DNA from: Capitulum mitella
Lineage: Eukaryota; Arthropoda; Thecostraca; Pollicipedomorpha; Pollicipedidae
Length of the DNA stretch: 64,000 nt
Direction of reading: 5' to 3'
NCBI GenBank assembly: GCA_030062745.1
Contig: CP099848.1
Span: 5,201,685-5,265,684, forward strand
The translations under genes and the position numbers were made by a program. Below, piece by piece: positions 11,072 to 21,578 of the stretch (position 1 is the stretch's first letter; each line of letters opens with the position of its first letter). The notes under the pieces were generated by a model. That model worked only from the letters and a program-made list of their open reading frames with translations, did no database searches and was not told the origin of the DNA.

Positions 11072-12857
11072 GGCTCTGCACATGAGTACGGGGGCGCCGC
11101 ACCTCTGACCGGCCCTCCGCGCGCCACGGTCGCTTCAGCTCTACTGACGCCTCAGGACGACGCCGTCGAATCAGTATCCCGCCACTTGAGCGCCGCGCAG
11201 CGGCCGACCAGCGAACTACAGAGTACGATCGGCACGTTTTGGTCCCGCGAGCCCGTGAACTGCGCGTGGCAGACGCAGCTGAGCTGAGCGGGGGGTGAAC
11301 GTGTGGGAGGGAACTCAGAGCCAGAGGTGGGCGGCATTAGTCTGGTCCCAGCGGCACTGTCTGAGGGAAGCGGCTTGCCCGCTTTGGAAGCCTTGGATGG
11401 AATAAAAGGCCGTCATCATTGACTCCACATAGAACTCCACGCTACCGAAGGTGTGTGAACTCACTTTGTCCCACCGTTGTGGGTAATATCACGTCGCTGA
11501 CGTCTGTTATGTCATGAAGAGTGACATGCGGTGCAAACGATGTGATGAACAGAACCTCATCCTTTCATTTCCACAACGCAACACCGGCCTTTGTTACATT
11601 CCAATTGATTTCATCATGCTAGACAACATAAATCGTAAAATTTAAACTGACGCCTTCACTGCTATCGAAAAATGACAACTTTATTGAACAATGGGGAAAA
11701 TGATGCACTTTTCAAAACACGGAAAACAACATGGACGAATATGACTGTGGTGGCTGGAGCGTGAGCGGCCTACGGAGGCTACGATCGCTGGCCAGGTTCA
11801 GTCAAGGCTCATTGCCTCCTTCGTGTTCCATTTGTTACCATTGCGTTTCGTTTAGTTTTGGAAGCTCATTGTTTCACGTCTTTTTTCGAACGTCTTCACG
11901 AAAATCCTTATTCCCCTGTCTTTTCCGCACTGTTTCGCTAAGCGCAGTTCCAAGATTTTGAGGAAAGGGGCGCGGTGCAAAAAGAGGTGGGATGAGCATG
12001 GTTTTTAAATCTAAATTTCCCGTCAAACCGGTTCTTTACCAGACCAGAAAAATAACGCGGAAGCCCTTAGTACCATGCATTGGCGTCTGATATGTTTCTC
12101 AAATGTCCAAACAAAAGACTAGTCATGTGCAGTCAAAGAGGACTACGCCTAATTATCAGAACGTCTCCCCGCGAATCCTTTCCACGATCCACCTTGACAT
12201 CAGAAACAAGCGTGCCCATTCCAAATCCATTCCCCGAGAAGACTGCACCAAAATCGTGCCAACTTGTCGCAGACCTGTCCGTCTACGCCAGCGTTCAGAC
12301 CATCGAAGCATGGAGAGCCATAAAATAAAGAGCCTCCTCACGAAAGTCCGGAGGCAAAAAGCAGCAAAAAGACCGGCCGGCGACTGATACAGCTCACGAC
12401 CGCTTGAAAAAGTGGTGTGTCAGAAGACCACGGTCTTCTCTGCACACTTCTTGTCAGACGGTTATTAAACGGCAGAAACACAGACTCGATGACCATAATC
12501 ACGCGATATTAAATATTCGCCAGCCCGTCACCCCAGTGCTGGCAAGTCGGATACGAAGCCACGTTGCGTGTCTCTCCCACACTCTCTCGTAATGTTGTGC
12601 TCCCCTGCGTGCTATGTGGAACCCTGGTGTCCCCTCAGCTCAGCACTTGGTATCACCGGTACCTCTAGCATCGTGTTTCACACAGGGTCCACCCAGTTAC
12701 GGCATCGACTAACACCGCGGCTTTGCAGTCGTACCGATGCAATGGTGGATCACGCCCAATAGCATCCTGCACGATTAGGCCTGCGAGATCATTGGTCTCT
12801 CTGACTGCATGCATTCCATCGCAATGATAACGAAGTCAAAGCCAGGTACGTAGTCGA
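11072..12857. other. Region upstream of the SOX-like gene; presumed 5' UTR and promoter, otherwise no gene seen
   Basis: The 5' UTR and promoter of the minus-strand gene should lie here, most likely in the GC-richer 11.07-11.40 kb part. I see no TATA box at a convincing spacing and cannot place the transcription start. From 11.4 to 12.85 kb the sequence is of mixed composition. Small plus-strand frames at 12080-12387 carry basic, low-information peptides with no known domain. No repeats or RNA genes were recognised. Confidence 0.4.
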
Positions 12858-13275
12858 ACCTGGAGCCCCTGGAGTGGTGGCCGTTCACCGGTCCAGCCAC
12901 CGTGTGGTCCTGACATCCCTGCAGTGGTCCGTTCACCGTGTGGTCCTGACACCCCTGCAGTGGTCCGTCGACCGCTGGACGGCCCAGCAGCTGTGTGATC
13001 CTGACACCCCTGATGTGATCCGTTCACCGGCGGGCGGCTCAGCAGCCGCGCGGTCCTGACTCTCCTGCAGTGGTCCGTTCACCCGCGGGCGGCTCAGCAG
13101 CCGTGCGGTCCTGACTCTCCTGCAGTGGCCGTTCACCGGCGGGCGGCCCAGCAGCCGCGCGGTCCTGACTCTCCTGCAGTGGCCGTTCACCGGCGGGCGG
13201 CCCAGCAGCCGCGCGGTCCTGACTCTCCTGCAGCGGCCGTTCACCGGCGGGCGGCCCAGCAGCCTTCTGGTCCGC
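12858..13275. repeat. Minisatellite, 54 bp unit, about 7.5 copies
   Basis: The unit begins GGTCCTGACTCTCCTGCAGT and ends CAGCAGCCGCGC. The three copies at the high-coordinate end are almost identical, and the low-coordinate copies are diverged or shortened. The unit is 18 codons, so the array stays open on both strands (140-141 codon frames). These are repeat artefacts. Confidence 0.9.
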
Positions 13276-16200
13276 CGCGCTCCACCGTGGCGCCGCGGGC
13301 CGGGCGCCGGGCCGGCTGGCGGCGGCAGGACTGTTTTCAAGCAGTCTGGCGCCATGAAATCAGCGCTCTGGACGGAGTACGAGTGGCGCCGTCACCTCAG
13401 CGGTCATCTGCACCGAGCCGGCTCCGCGTCAGTCTGTTGCACGACGCCGTCGGCTGGTGGAAATTTACATCACGAGACAGCGGGGCGTTCCTGAGGCACG
13501 CCAGATACGTGCTGCGGCTCGCCGAGGACGCAGACGTTGAGCTGAAGTGAGGACGGCGGAGCAGACGGATCGCCTCGAGGGTGACGTAAGACGCAGGATC
13601 ACTGTCAGGGGAGTCGAAGACTCCTAAAGAGCTGCCTACTGCGGCGGCGACGGAAACGAGCGTCGCGGAGGCGCTGACGGTCCGTGCTGCGCGGCGCGGC
13701 CCGCGCCGACGACGGCTCGCCCCTGCCGCTCGGCGTCCCCACAGGAACTCGGCGTGCTCGATCACAAGCGATGGCGGGCCGACGGCCGAACAAGTAAGCG
13801 GCGCCTCCCGTCGCCGTCCTGTCGTGCTCAGCCTCAGCGCCATGGACCGCACGCGACAACATGTCAACCGCTAAGCCGGGAAGCTGGTGACCTTGGCGGC
13901 GGCGCCGTCCCGCCGCAGCGCCCGCAACCTTGACGGCACGTGCCAGAGTGATCCGATCAATCTTTCCCGAACGGCGACATTGATTGCCTGAGCCTCTGCT
14001 TCGTTGACGTCCGTGTCAACGCCGACTACCGGTATCGTGATGGGCCGCCGGCGCAGCATGGACGGACGGAGTCCATCGAAAGCAGGCTGTCTGGCTGAGG
14101 CGTTTGCAGAGCGCACCAGTGGTAAACTTTTCTCGAAAGTTCGGGCGCAGCGTCGCCCCTTACACGGGGCTGGCTTCTGGCAGCTGTGTAACCAGACGGT
14201 CCGATCTGAACGCGATCGCGCCGCACATTCAAATGCCGCGGCGACTAACGACGCAGCCCGCCGTTTCGGCCGCTGCAGAACAGCCGCACTCGCGACAGTC
14301 GGCTCGGCTGTCGGCCGGCCATGCGGAGCGCAGCTGATGATGACATTGGCAGCGAACGCATCGTTGGAAGGCTTCGGAACTTTGTCCGCGTAAGAGCCGA
14401 GCCCGGCCGGAGCCGGGCGGGGCGAGACGGAGCCCCGTGTACACCGGCACCGCGGCGGACCTCCCTGCAGCTCCCAGCCGACGACGCAAACAGGACCGGA
14501 ACAGTACGCGCACGCCCGGGCCGGCAGCACCGATCCAGTTTTTTCCTCGGCGCAACCTTGCAGCGCTGCCAACGACAACGCTTCGCCGTCGGAGCCATGG
14601 CGCACCAGCACTGCAAACAGCGCCTTTTTGCCGTAAACGAGACGGGCGCAAATACCAGACGGATTATAAACGTGTCCAATCATGGAGCAGGCATCGCGGC
14701 TTCTTGCGTCGCTTTTTGGCCGCGCCGTTTATGCAACGGCGCACGGCAGCTGGCGATCGGGTGCTTGGTAGATGCCTGGCACCGGCGATGTGGAGCAAGC
14801 CGAGGCAGGTAAAATAAATCAGCGTGCAGAGCGGGTGCGCCGCGTCAGCTGAGAGGGGGAACATCTGCGCCAAGGTCTGCTGTCAGACGGCGCGCTCGGC
14901 TCACGGCTAAATGCGTCTGTTTGACAATGATGGCCACAAATTCACGTCGCGCGCTGCCTGGGCCTTCCCGCGCTTTGCCGGTGGCCCGAATAGGCCCCAT
15001 TTAAATGGAGAGAGGCTCGAGCTGTGCGTGAGTTACGCCGCCGAACCTGGGCCGTTAAGTATCGGCTGGTCGGCCCGGTTTGGCAGCGCTTCATCCGGCA
15101 GAGGCAGCCGAGGTTCGAGTCAGTCGACAGCAGGCTTCAGGCTTCAGGCTGGGCGAGTTCCGATACGGCACGTCCGTCGTGAGCTCGAACACACTGGCAA
15201 ACGTCCGCGCACCAGCAGTGCGTGCAAATAGAGGTGCAGAGGAAAATAGCAGATGCAGCTGTGCGCTTTGGTTCATTAATGAAGATGAATTAAATAAAAA
15301 TAGATATTTCTGCTTGTGATCCTTTTATAGGTTGTTGTATGTCTTTTAAAGTCAATGAGACAGCAGCGTGAGTGCAATTTATGGCTTCTTACCAACGTGA
15401 TAAGCACGTTGTATTCAAACAGTCAATCAACGTGATAAGTTTAGAGAATGGTTACCAACGTAAATGACCTCGCCTGAGTATCCGCATCCGCTTACTTCAA
15501 GTCACGATCTGGAATAGATTAACCACGCACCGCCCACATCAAAGCTGGAACTCTTCTGTCCCCGAGCCAATTAAATGGCAGCCGCTCGCGCCAAATCACC
15601 GTCCTCGATGAGGTCACCGGCTGGAGGAGCCGGATTGGCGACGACCACCGGCGCCCCAGTGTGTGGTCTTCGACCAGTCCTTGCTAACAAATTGCTCGAT
15701 GGTATCGGGGCCTGGCGTCTCTTGTTCCCGGCTACCGCTCCGGCGGCTTATCGGATCAGCAGGCCGGTACCGGAGTGCGCCTAAGTGGTTTGGCTGGTCC
15801 CCGAAGCCGGCAGCTCGCGCGGCGCGTGGCGCCGGCGGGATTTGGCCGACAGAAACCGCAAATCAAAGGGACGCGGCTGACGGCTGGTCCTGTTGGCGAC
15901 GCAGAGCCGTCGCCAAGGTCCGACCGCGGCGGCGGCCGAGGCCGGCGCGGCGCCGCCCCGGCCGGCCCGGACCCTCTCGGCCGCGCGGCAATTAGCGGCG
16001 CCGTCTGCCGCGACGCTGTTTTTCCGCGGCGGCGGACGGCTCGGATCAGAGTGTCACTGACCCTGCCCGTCCCGGCGCGCCCCTGCCCGGCGGGCGCCGC
16101 AAGCCGACGGTCGCCTCGCTGCGGTTTGGCAGCGGCCGTTCCATGCCACTATTTACGGACGGCCGCCGGCGGCGCGGCGCGACCTCACACGGTCTACGAA

Positions 16201-17085
16201 GACGGCCAGGGGGGGTCAGGAGGGGCAGCTGGAGCGGCGCCAGTGCGGCGGACCTCCGCCGCCCTGCCAGGCGTCGACCCCAGGTCAGTGACCTGACCTC
16301 GGTCACTGGCTGGGCGCGGGCGCCGCCAGCCCGTTCGGAGCGGCGGACGATGTTATTCACCCGGCGTCTATCGATTCGGCGCCGCGGTGCAGCGCTCCCC
16401 GCGCGCGGCGGCCGCGGCGCCGCGCGCTGCAAGCGTGCAGTCTGGCGCGCTGCCAGCTGTAAACACGTGGAGCGCGGCCGGTGGCGTCGGCGGCCGGCCG
16501 GGCGGCGCGGCGGCGCGTGTGCGTGCGTCACCGCCGCTGCCGCTGACCTGTTGACATGGCGTCGGCCGGCCGGCACGCGAGCGGCCACCCGTGGCGGCGG
16601 CGGCCGGCGCGTCTGAGCCGGCCGTCGACGACAGGCCGGCTTAGCGCCGGCACTAGGCGGCTCCGCTCCTGCAGTAGACCGCCGCCGCGGCTGTTCACGT
16701 GCGGAGTGGCTGCGGAAACGATTCGGGACGCCGAGAGGCGTGGTGAAACGTATACGGTGGTGATGCGCATGGTACGGTGGGGAGAAGCTCTCGTGTAACA
16801 AGAGAACCTAGAGGACTGGAGGGGGCGATAGAGTTGCAGTAAGGGACTTTGGGGAGATGAATTAGCGCAGGTGGGTGCATGATAAGGCGTAGGGACAAGT
16901 CACAGTGCAAGAGAATGTTCTGGTCCTAGATGAACGTTAACCCAAAAGGAACATTTACAAATCCCCGACCGTCGCCAAACGAGTTACACTGGCGGTGAAA
17001 TCGTAGTTATCGCTGACCTTGAACTCAAACACACTTTGGCTTCGGATCCACTGGTTTGAATAACTGCATCTACATCTCAAAAATT
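13276..17085. other. Intergenic, no gene seen
   Basis: The stretch is GC-rich except for an AT-richer island at about 15.24-15.56 kb. The 15.9-16.72 kb part is extremely GC-rich and dense in GGCCGG. Frames of 140-270 codons overlap one another on both strands at 13.4-14.8 kb and 16.0-16.8 kb, with no domain and no convincing start or splice context. Confidence 0.5.
15393..15467. promoter_or_regulatory. Cluster of CAACGTG motifs including a perfect 7-bp palindrome
   Basis: CAACGTG (15393-15399), spacer ATAAG, CACGTTG (15405-15411) form a perfect inverted repeat. CAACGTGATAAG recurs at 15428-15439, and CCAACGTAAATG follows near 15455. The motif resembles bHLH or bHLH-PAS half-sites (ACGTG). 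A regulatory role is inference. Confidence 0.3.
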
Positions 17086-17378
17086 GGCTGCAGTTCCAGA
17101 CGTGGTGACTGCTGCTCTCTGAACGTGGTGGCCGCTGCTCCAGCCGTGGTGAGTGCTGTTCTCCAACCCTGGTGGCCGCTGCTCCAGTCATCGTGAACCA
17201 GCTGCTCTTCCAGCCGTGGTCACCAGTTGCAGTTCCAGCCATTCACTGGCTGCAGTTTCAACCGCGGCGACTGGCTGCTTCTCAAGCCGTGTTGACTGCG
17301 GCGCTCGCTGTGGTGACTGCCTGCAGTCCCAGCCGTGGCGACTGGCTGCAATCCCAGCAGTCGTGGCTGCTGTTCCGG
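17086..17378. repeat. Minisatellite, about 24 bp unit, about 12 copies
   Basis: Diverged copies of GGCTGCAGTTCCAGCCGTGG followed by TGACT. No gene is supported; the frames on both strands are repeat-derived. Confidence 0.8.
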
Positions 17379-17700
17379 CCGCGGCCTGCCGCCCCGGCCC
17401 GGTGCCGTGCTGCAGCGGCGGCCGGCTGGCAGGCAGCCGATGACGGTCGGTCCGCTTTTTACCGCGCCCAGCCGAGCCCTGGGCAGCGGCCATGAACCGC
17501 GCCGGGTAAACGACTCGTTCCTGGCAGCTTTTCAGCAAGGTCAACATTCAGCGGCGCGGCCGCACGGCGTCATCGCTCGCCTCACGTGCCGGAGCGCCGT
17601 GCAGGTGGCGTCACGGAGTCGGCGACCGGTGGCCGAGGCCGGGGTCGGCCGGCCGGCCCCCGCCGCCGGTCGGAGACGAGCGCCGCGAGCCGTGACCGCC
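17379..17700. other. Intergenic spacer between two arrays, no gene seen
   Basis: GC-rich sequence of about 320 bp with no repeat, domain or RNA feature that I recognise. Confidence 0.45.
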
Positions 17701-18085
17701 GGTACCGCTGTCGGTCACCGTTCCCGGTACCGCTGCCGGCCACCGCCCACGGTATTGCTGCAGGTCACCACTTCCGGTGCTGCCCGGTACAGGTCGCCGA
17801 GACCCGTGTTTCCGGCGCCCCTGCAGGATACCGACAGCCGTGTGCCCGGTACCGCTGACGGTCACTACCCGCGGTACAGCTGCAGATCACCACCCCGGTA
17901 CCGCTGCAGGTCGCCAAGATCCGTGTCCCCCCTGCCCCTGCAGGACACCGCCAACCGTGTGCCAGGCACCACTGCCGGCCACCATCCCCGTTACCGTTCA
18001 GGACGCCGGGACCCATGTCCATGGTATCCGTGCAGGACGCCGCCAGCCGTGTACCCGGTACCGCTGCCGGTCGCCGGTCGTCGGC
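17701..18085. repeat. Higher-order tandem repeat, about 92-117 bp, built of GGTACCGCTG-bearing subunits
   Basis: A long unit opening CAGGTCGCCGAGACCCGTGT recurs at about 17790, 17907 and 17999, giving periods of 117 and 92 bp. Within and before it a shorter 25-26 bp subunit, GGTACCGCTGCCGGTCACC, repeats. The 264-codon plus-strand frame through it is a repeat artefact. Confidence 0.75.
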
Positions 18086-18693
18086 GGCAGTCGGTCGAAT
18101 CTCGGATGATCGGCAGCGGTTGCTGGTGACAGCTGGTGACTGACCGTGACCGCCGGTGATTCGCCGGCGACAGCTGGTGCCCGGTGGTGAGCGGTTGCGA
18201 AACAACCGCCGTTGATCCCGGCCGATGGGTGACGGGTGGCGGCTGGAGATGGTCGGTAATATCTGTCGACTATCGGAGAAGGCCTGCCGTACAGCCGCTG
18301 CCGGGTCAGCCGGCAGCCGCTCAGCAGGCGCCGCTCAGCTGACGCCGCCGGAGAAAGCCGGCGCCCGCTGGTGGCACCTGGTCATCGCCGGGCGGCGCGA
18401 CGGTTAGGTCTGAGGTGGATCGCCCCGCCGCTTACGTAAGCGGCCCTGCCTCCTCCCTTCCCGCGGACTGACGGAGGTCGCGGAGAGGGCTGAGCGCGTT
18501 GGGAATGTTGTACCGACGAGGCCGGACATCGAGAACGGACTGTGCCGGGCACGTGCCGCCCGGGCCGGACATCGCCGCTCTGTAAACAGGCCGGACTCTG
18601 ATGACCAGCCCGGCCAATATCCGGCCGGCACCGGCGCCGACCCGGCCGCCCGACTCGACCGTGGACGTCCCGAGGGTGTTGTTTCCCGACGTA
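18086..18693. other. Intergenic, no gene seen
   Basis: GC-rich sequence with short GGTGAC-type echoes of the neighbouring array at its start. Nothing else was recognised. Confidence 0.45.
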
Positions 18694-19155
18694 CGGACCC
18701 TGCCGGACAGCCGGACCCTGCCGGACAGCCGGACCCTGTCGGACAGCCGGACCCTATCGGACCGCCGAGTCCCGCCGGACCATCGGACCATGCCGGACCA
18801 ATGGACTCTACCGAATTGCCGGACCGGACCGCCAGACCCCGCCGGACCGCCAGACCCTGCCGGACCCCCGGACCGCCGGACACCGCCGGACCCTGCCGGA
18901 CAGCTGGACCCTGCCGGACAGCCGGACCCTGCCGGACAGCCGGACCCCATCGGACCGCCGAGCCCTGCCGGACCATGGGACCCTGCCGGACCAATGGACT
19001 CTACCGAATTGCCGGACGGGACCGCCAGACACCGTGGGACCGCCAGACCCTGCCGGACCGCCGGACCCTGCCAGATCGTCGGATCCTGTCGAGCCACCTG
19101 TTCCCGTGGGCCGTCGGACCGTGCTGGACCGCCAGACCCCGCCGGACCGCCGGCT
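18694..19155. repeat. Minisatellite, 18 bp unit with a 193-bp higher-order duplication
   Basis: The basic unit is GGACCCTGCCGGACAGCC, with variants ACCGCC, ACCATG and ATCGGACC. A segment containing ATGGACTCTACCGAATTGCC occurs at 18801 and again at 18994, so a block was duplicated at 193-bp spacing. The 18-bp unit preserves frame, and several frames on both strands stay open for 170-230 codons with TLPDSR-type repeats. No start context, splice site or domain supports a protein. Confidence 0.9.
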
Positions 19156-20534
19156 GCCGGGCGTCTGCGAACGGTGCCGCCGGCTCTGATGACCGAAAGG
19201 GCTGTCTATTTTCGGCAGCGCGGAAGGTCGCGGCCGGGGTGGCTCCTCCTCCGAGCGGTCGTCTGCGGGGGGCCGACAGCCGGGTGGACACCCGACTAAC
19301 CGGAACCGCGGGCGGCGGCGTCTGAAGGGCACGCTCTGCCGAGGTGCCCAGCCGGAGGGCACTGCCCGGGGCACCAGGCGTGGGCGGACCGGTCAGACTG
19401 AAGCCCTCCGGAGGGATGGCTGCGCGCTGCAGGGACGGGGGTGATGGAGCGGTGCGCCGAAGTCGGATCTCGTGCAAATAAACGTGCACCACGCACAGCC
19501 TTGGAACAGTGCACAGGTCGCGTCTCATGCTGATATGTTGTGACTTGTGGACGGAGCCAGCATAATTTTAGTTGGTCCCGTACCCGCTGACTGGCGCAAG
19601 CAGTTGTTTATTGTCTGTCCATTGTACTTAATGCTCATTCAGGAAGCTGTCAATCACGCGTGGGCTCGGCTGGACCAGACACTACCGAGCCTGGCTAAGC
19701 TGTGATGGACCGGGCCGAACCGGACGGACCCGGACCGGAGCAGACCGGACCGGACTGGACCGTAGCAGACGGGCGGACCAGACCGGCGGGCCAGACCAGC
19801 CGGACGGGGCCGACAGCTGCACGTGGTCCGGTTCGGCGCCGCCGCCAGATTGTAGAGGTTAAACACCCCGGCGCGCCGGCTCGGCGGCCGCCCGATAGGG
19901 GACGCCGCGTGAGTCAGCTGGCGGCGGGGCCGGGCCGGGCAGCTGCGGCAGCCACCGCCAGCTCACGGCGTCGTCCACCGGGCTCTCAGCCCCGAAAATG
20001 CTGAACTCGAGGTGGGAAACCGAGGTGGGGTTTTTACGTCACGTGGCCAAATCTCGCACACGATTTTCTCGTACCTACGCGGACATGTTCCGCACTCAGT
20101 TCCAGCTCCGCCTGTATGTCTGAACGCGCCGAGTGCCGATGGCCTGCGGTCTCCTTCCGGTATAGTGACGGACTCCACCAGGGGCCGGTTACAGACCCCG
20201 CAACATCGAGCATACACGTCCCGACTAATCACAGTGGAGGTTCACAGGACGAGGCCCGCCTAAATACAAAACACGAGATGAAAGTATTCCAGACAAGTAA
20301 CGCAGCAGCAAAAGCGTCATGAACTAAAGTCCTGCGAAACCTCTGCTCCGACTTTACACGCGCTGCTGCAATGGATTGCTGTGGGGGGAGGGGTGGTGGT
20401 TTGGCAGCTCTAAGCTCTCCGTTGCGGTCGCGGAAGGCGCTGAGCTGTCGTGACTGATGCTGCGAGAGCCGGCCCGCCGGCGACCGGAGCCAGCCAGCGC
20501 CCGTTCGCTGTCAGACGAAACCCGTCGCTGCGCC
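19156..20534. other. Intergenic, no gene seen
   Basis: Mostly GC-rich, with a GGACCGGAC-rich echo of the 18-bp motif at about 19.70-19.80 kb and a GGGGGG-rich stretch near 20.38 kb. No domain, RNA gene or transposon was recognised. Confidence 0.45.
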
Positions 20535-20945
20535 GTACCTCAAGTCTACCTGACTCGGTGCGAGTCTGGCCCAGTACCTGAAGTCTACCTGGCTTGGTGC
20601 GGTTCTGAGCCAGTACTTGAAATCTACCTTGCGGCTCAGTGCGTCCCTGGGCCAGTGACCGGAGGCTTATTGACACGGTGAGGCTCTAGGACAGTACCTG
20701 GGGGCTAAGTGACATAATTGGCCCCTTGTCCGGGATATGAGCGTTATTTAACGCATCTGTAGGTTAGCCGACACGATCTTACCTGGTGATCAACGAGCAC
20801 TAGGTACGGCTATGGGTCACTTCCCAAAGCTGTCTGACACGGTACGGGTCTGGGCCAGAGCGCAGACGTCATGTGACATAATCGGATCCTTGGCAGGCAC
20901 GCGGGGATTATTAAACGCACCTGGAGCTTACATAATGACCACGCT
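20535..20945. repeat. Diverged tandem repeat, about 40 bp unit, with a longer duplication
   Basis: CAGTACCTGAAGTCTACCTG recurs about every 39-40 bp from 20535. A longer block containing GTGACATAAT and ACGCATCTG-like strings at 20711-20775 reappears diverged at 20874-20940. Confidence 0.7.
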
Positions 20946-21221
20946 GAGCTACACAGGCCAGACATAATATTGCGTGTGTCCTGTACCCGGCAGTTCATTG
21001 AAGGGGTCGCCGGCGGTTCGGCGAGAATGTGCCCGCAGCGGAGGAGGCTCCAGGCCGGATAAACCGCCGTCAGGTCCCAGCGTCCTCGACCCTCTAGCGT
21101 CGCTCCGGCCTCGGCCCATCAGTCCGCGGCCGTCCAACCACGGCCCAGAATGACCGGCTGGACCGGCAGCGGCGCCCGGCTGGGCGCCGGGCGGCGGCGA
21201 CTCAATATGCCGTAGGCAGGG
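20946..21221. other. Intergenic spacer, no gene seen
   Basis: Short stretch of mixed then GC-rich sequence between two arrays, with nothing recognised. Confidence 0.4.
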
Positions 21222-21578
21222 GCGGGTGTCCAGACAGGGCCCGGCCCGGAGAGGGGCGTACAGACTGGTATCCGGTCACGGCCCGACCAAGAGGAACGTA
21301 CAGGCCGACATCCGGTCAGGGTCCCGGCGCGGAGAACAACGTTCAGACCGGTGCACAGTCAGGGCCCCGGCCCGGAAAGGAGCGTACAGACTGGACCGGG
21401 CCCCGGCCCGAAGGGGAGCGTACGGACGGGACTGAGCCCCGACCCAAAGAGGAGCGTACGGACCGGTACACGGTGAGGGCCGCGGCCCGGAAAGGAGCGT
21501 ACAGACTGGACCGGTACACGGTCAGGGCCCCGGCCCGAGGAGGAGCGTACAGACGGGACTGAGCCCCGTCCCGGCGAG
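21222..21578. repeat. Minisatellite, 36-48 bp unit, about 8 copies
   Basis: Each copy starts GTACAGACTGG or GTACGGAC and ends GGCCCGGAAAGGAGC. Copies differ mainly by presence or absence of a TACACGGTCAGGG segment, which accounts for the two length classes. Confidence 0.85.

Noticed and set aside
18601-19374. Frames of about 170-232 codons on both strands with Pro/Asp/Arg repeats
   Set aside because: An 18-bp tandem repeat keeps the frames open. Overlapping frames exist on both strands, with no domain and no splice or start support.
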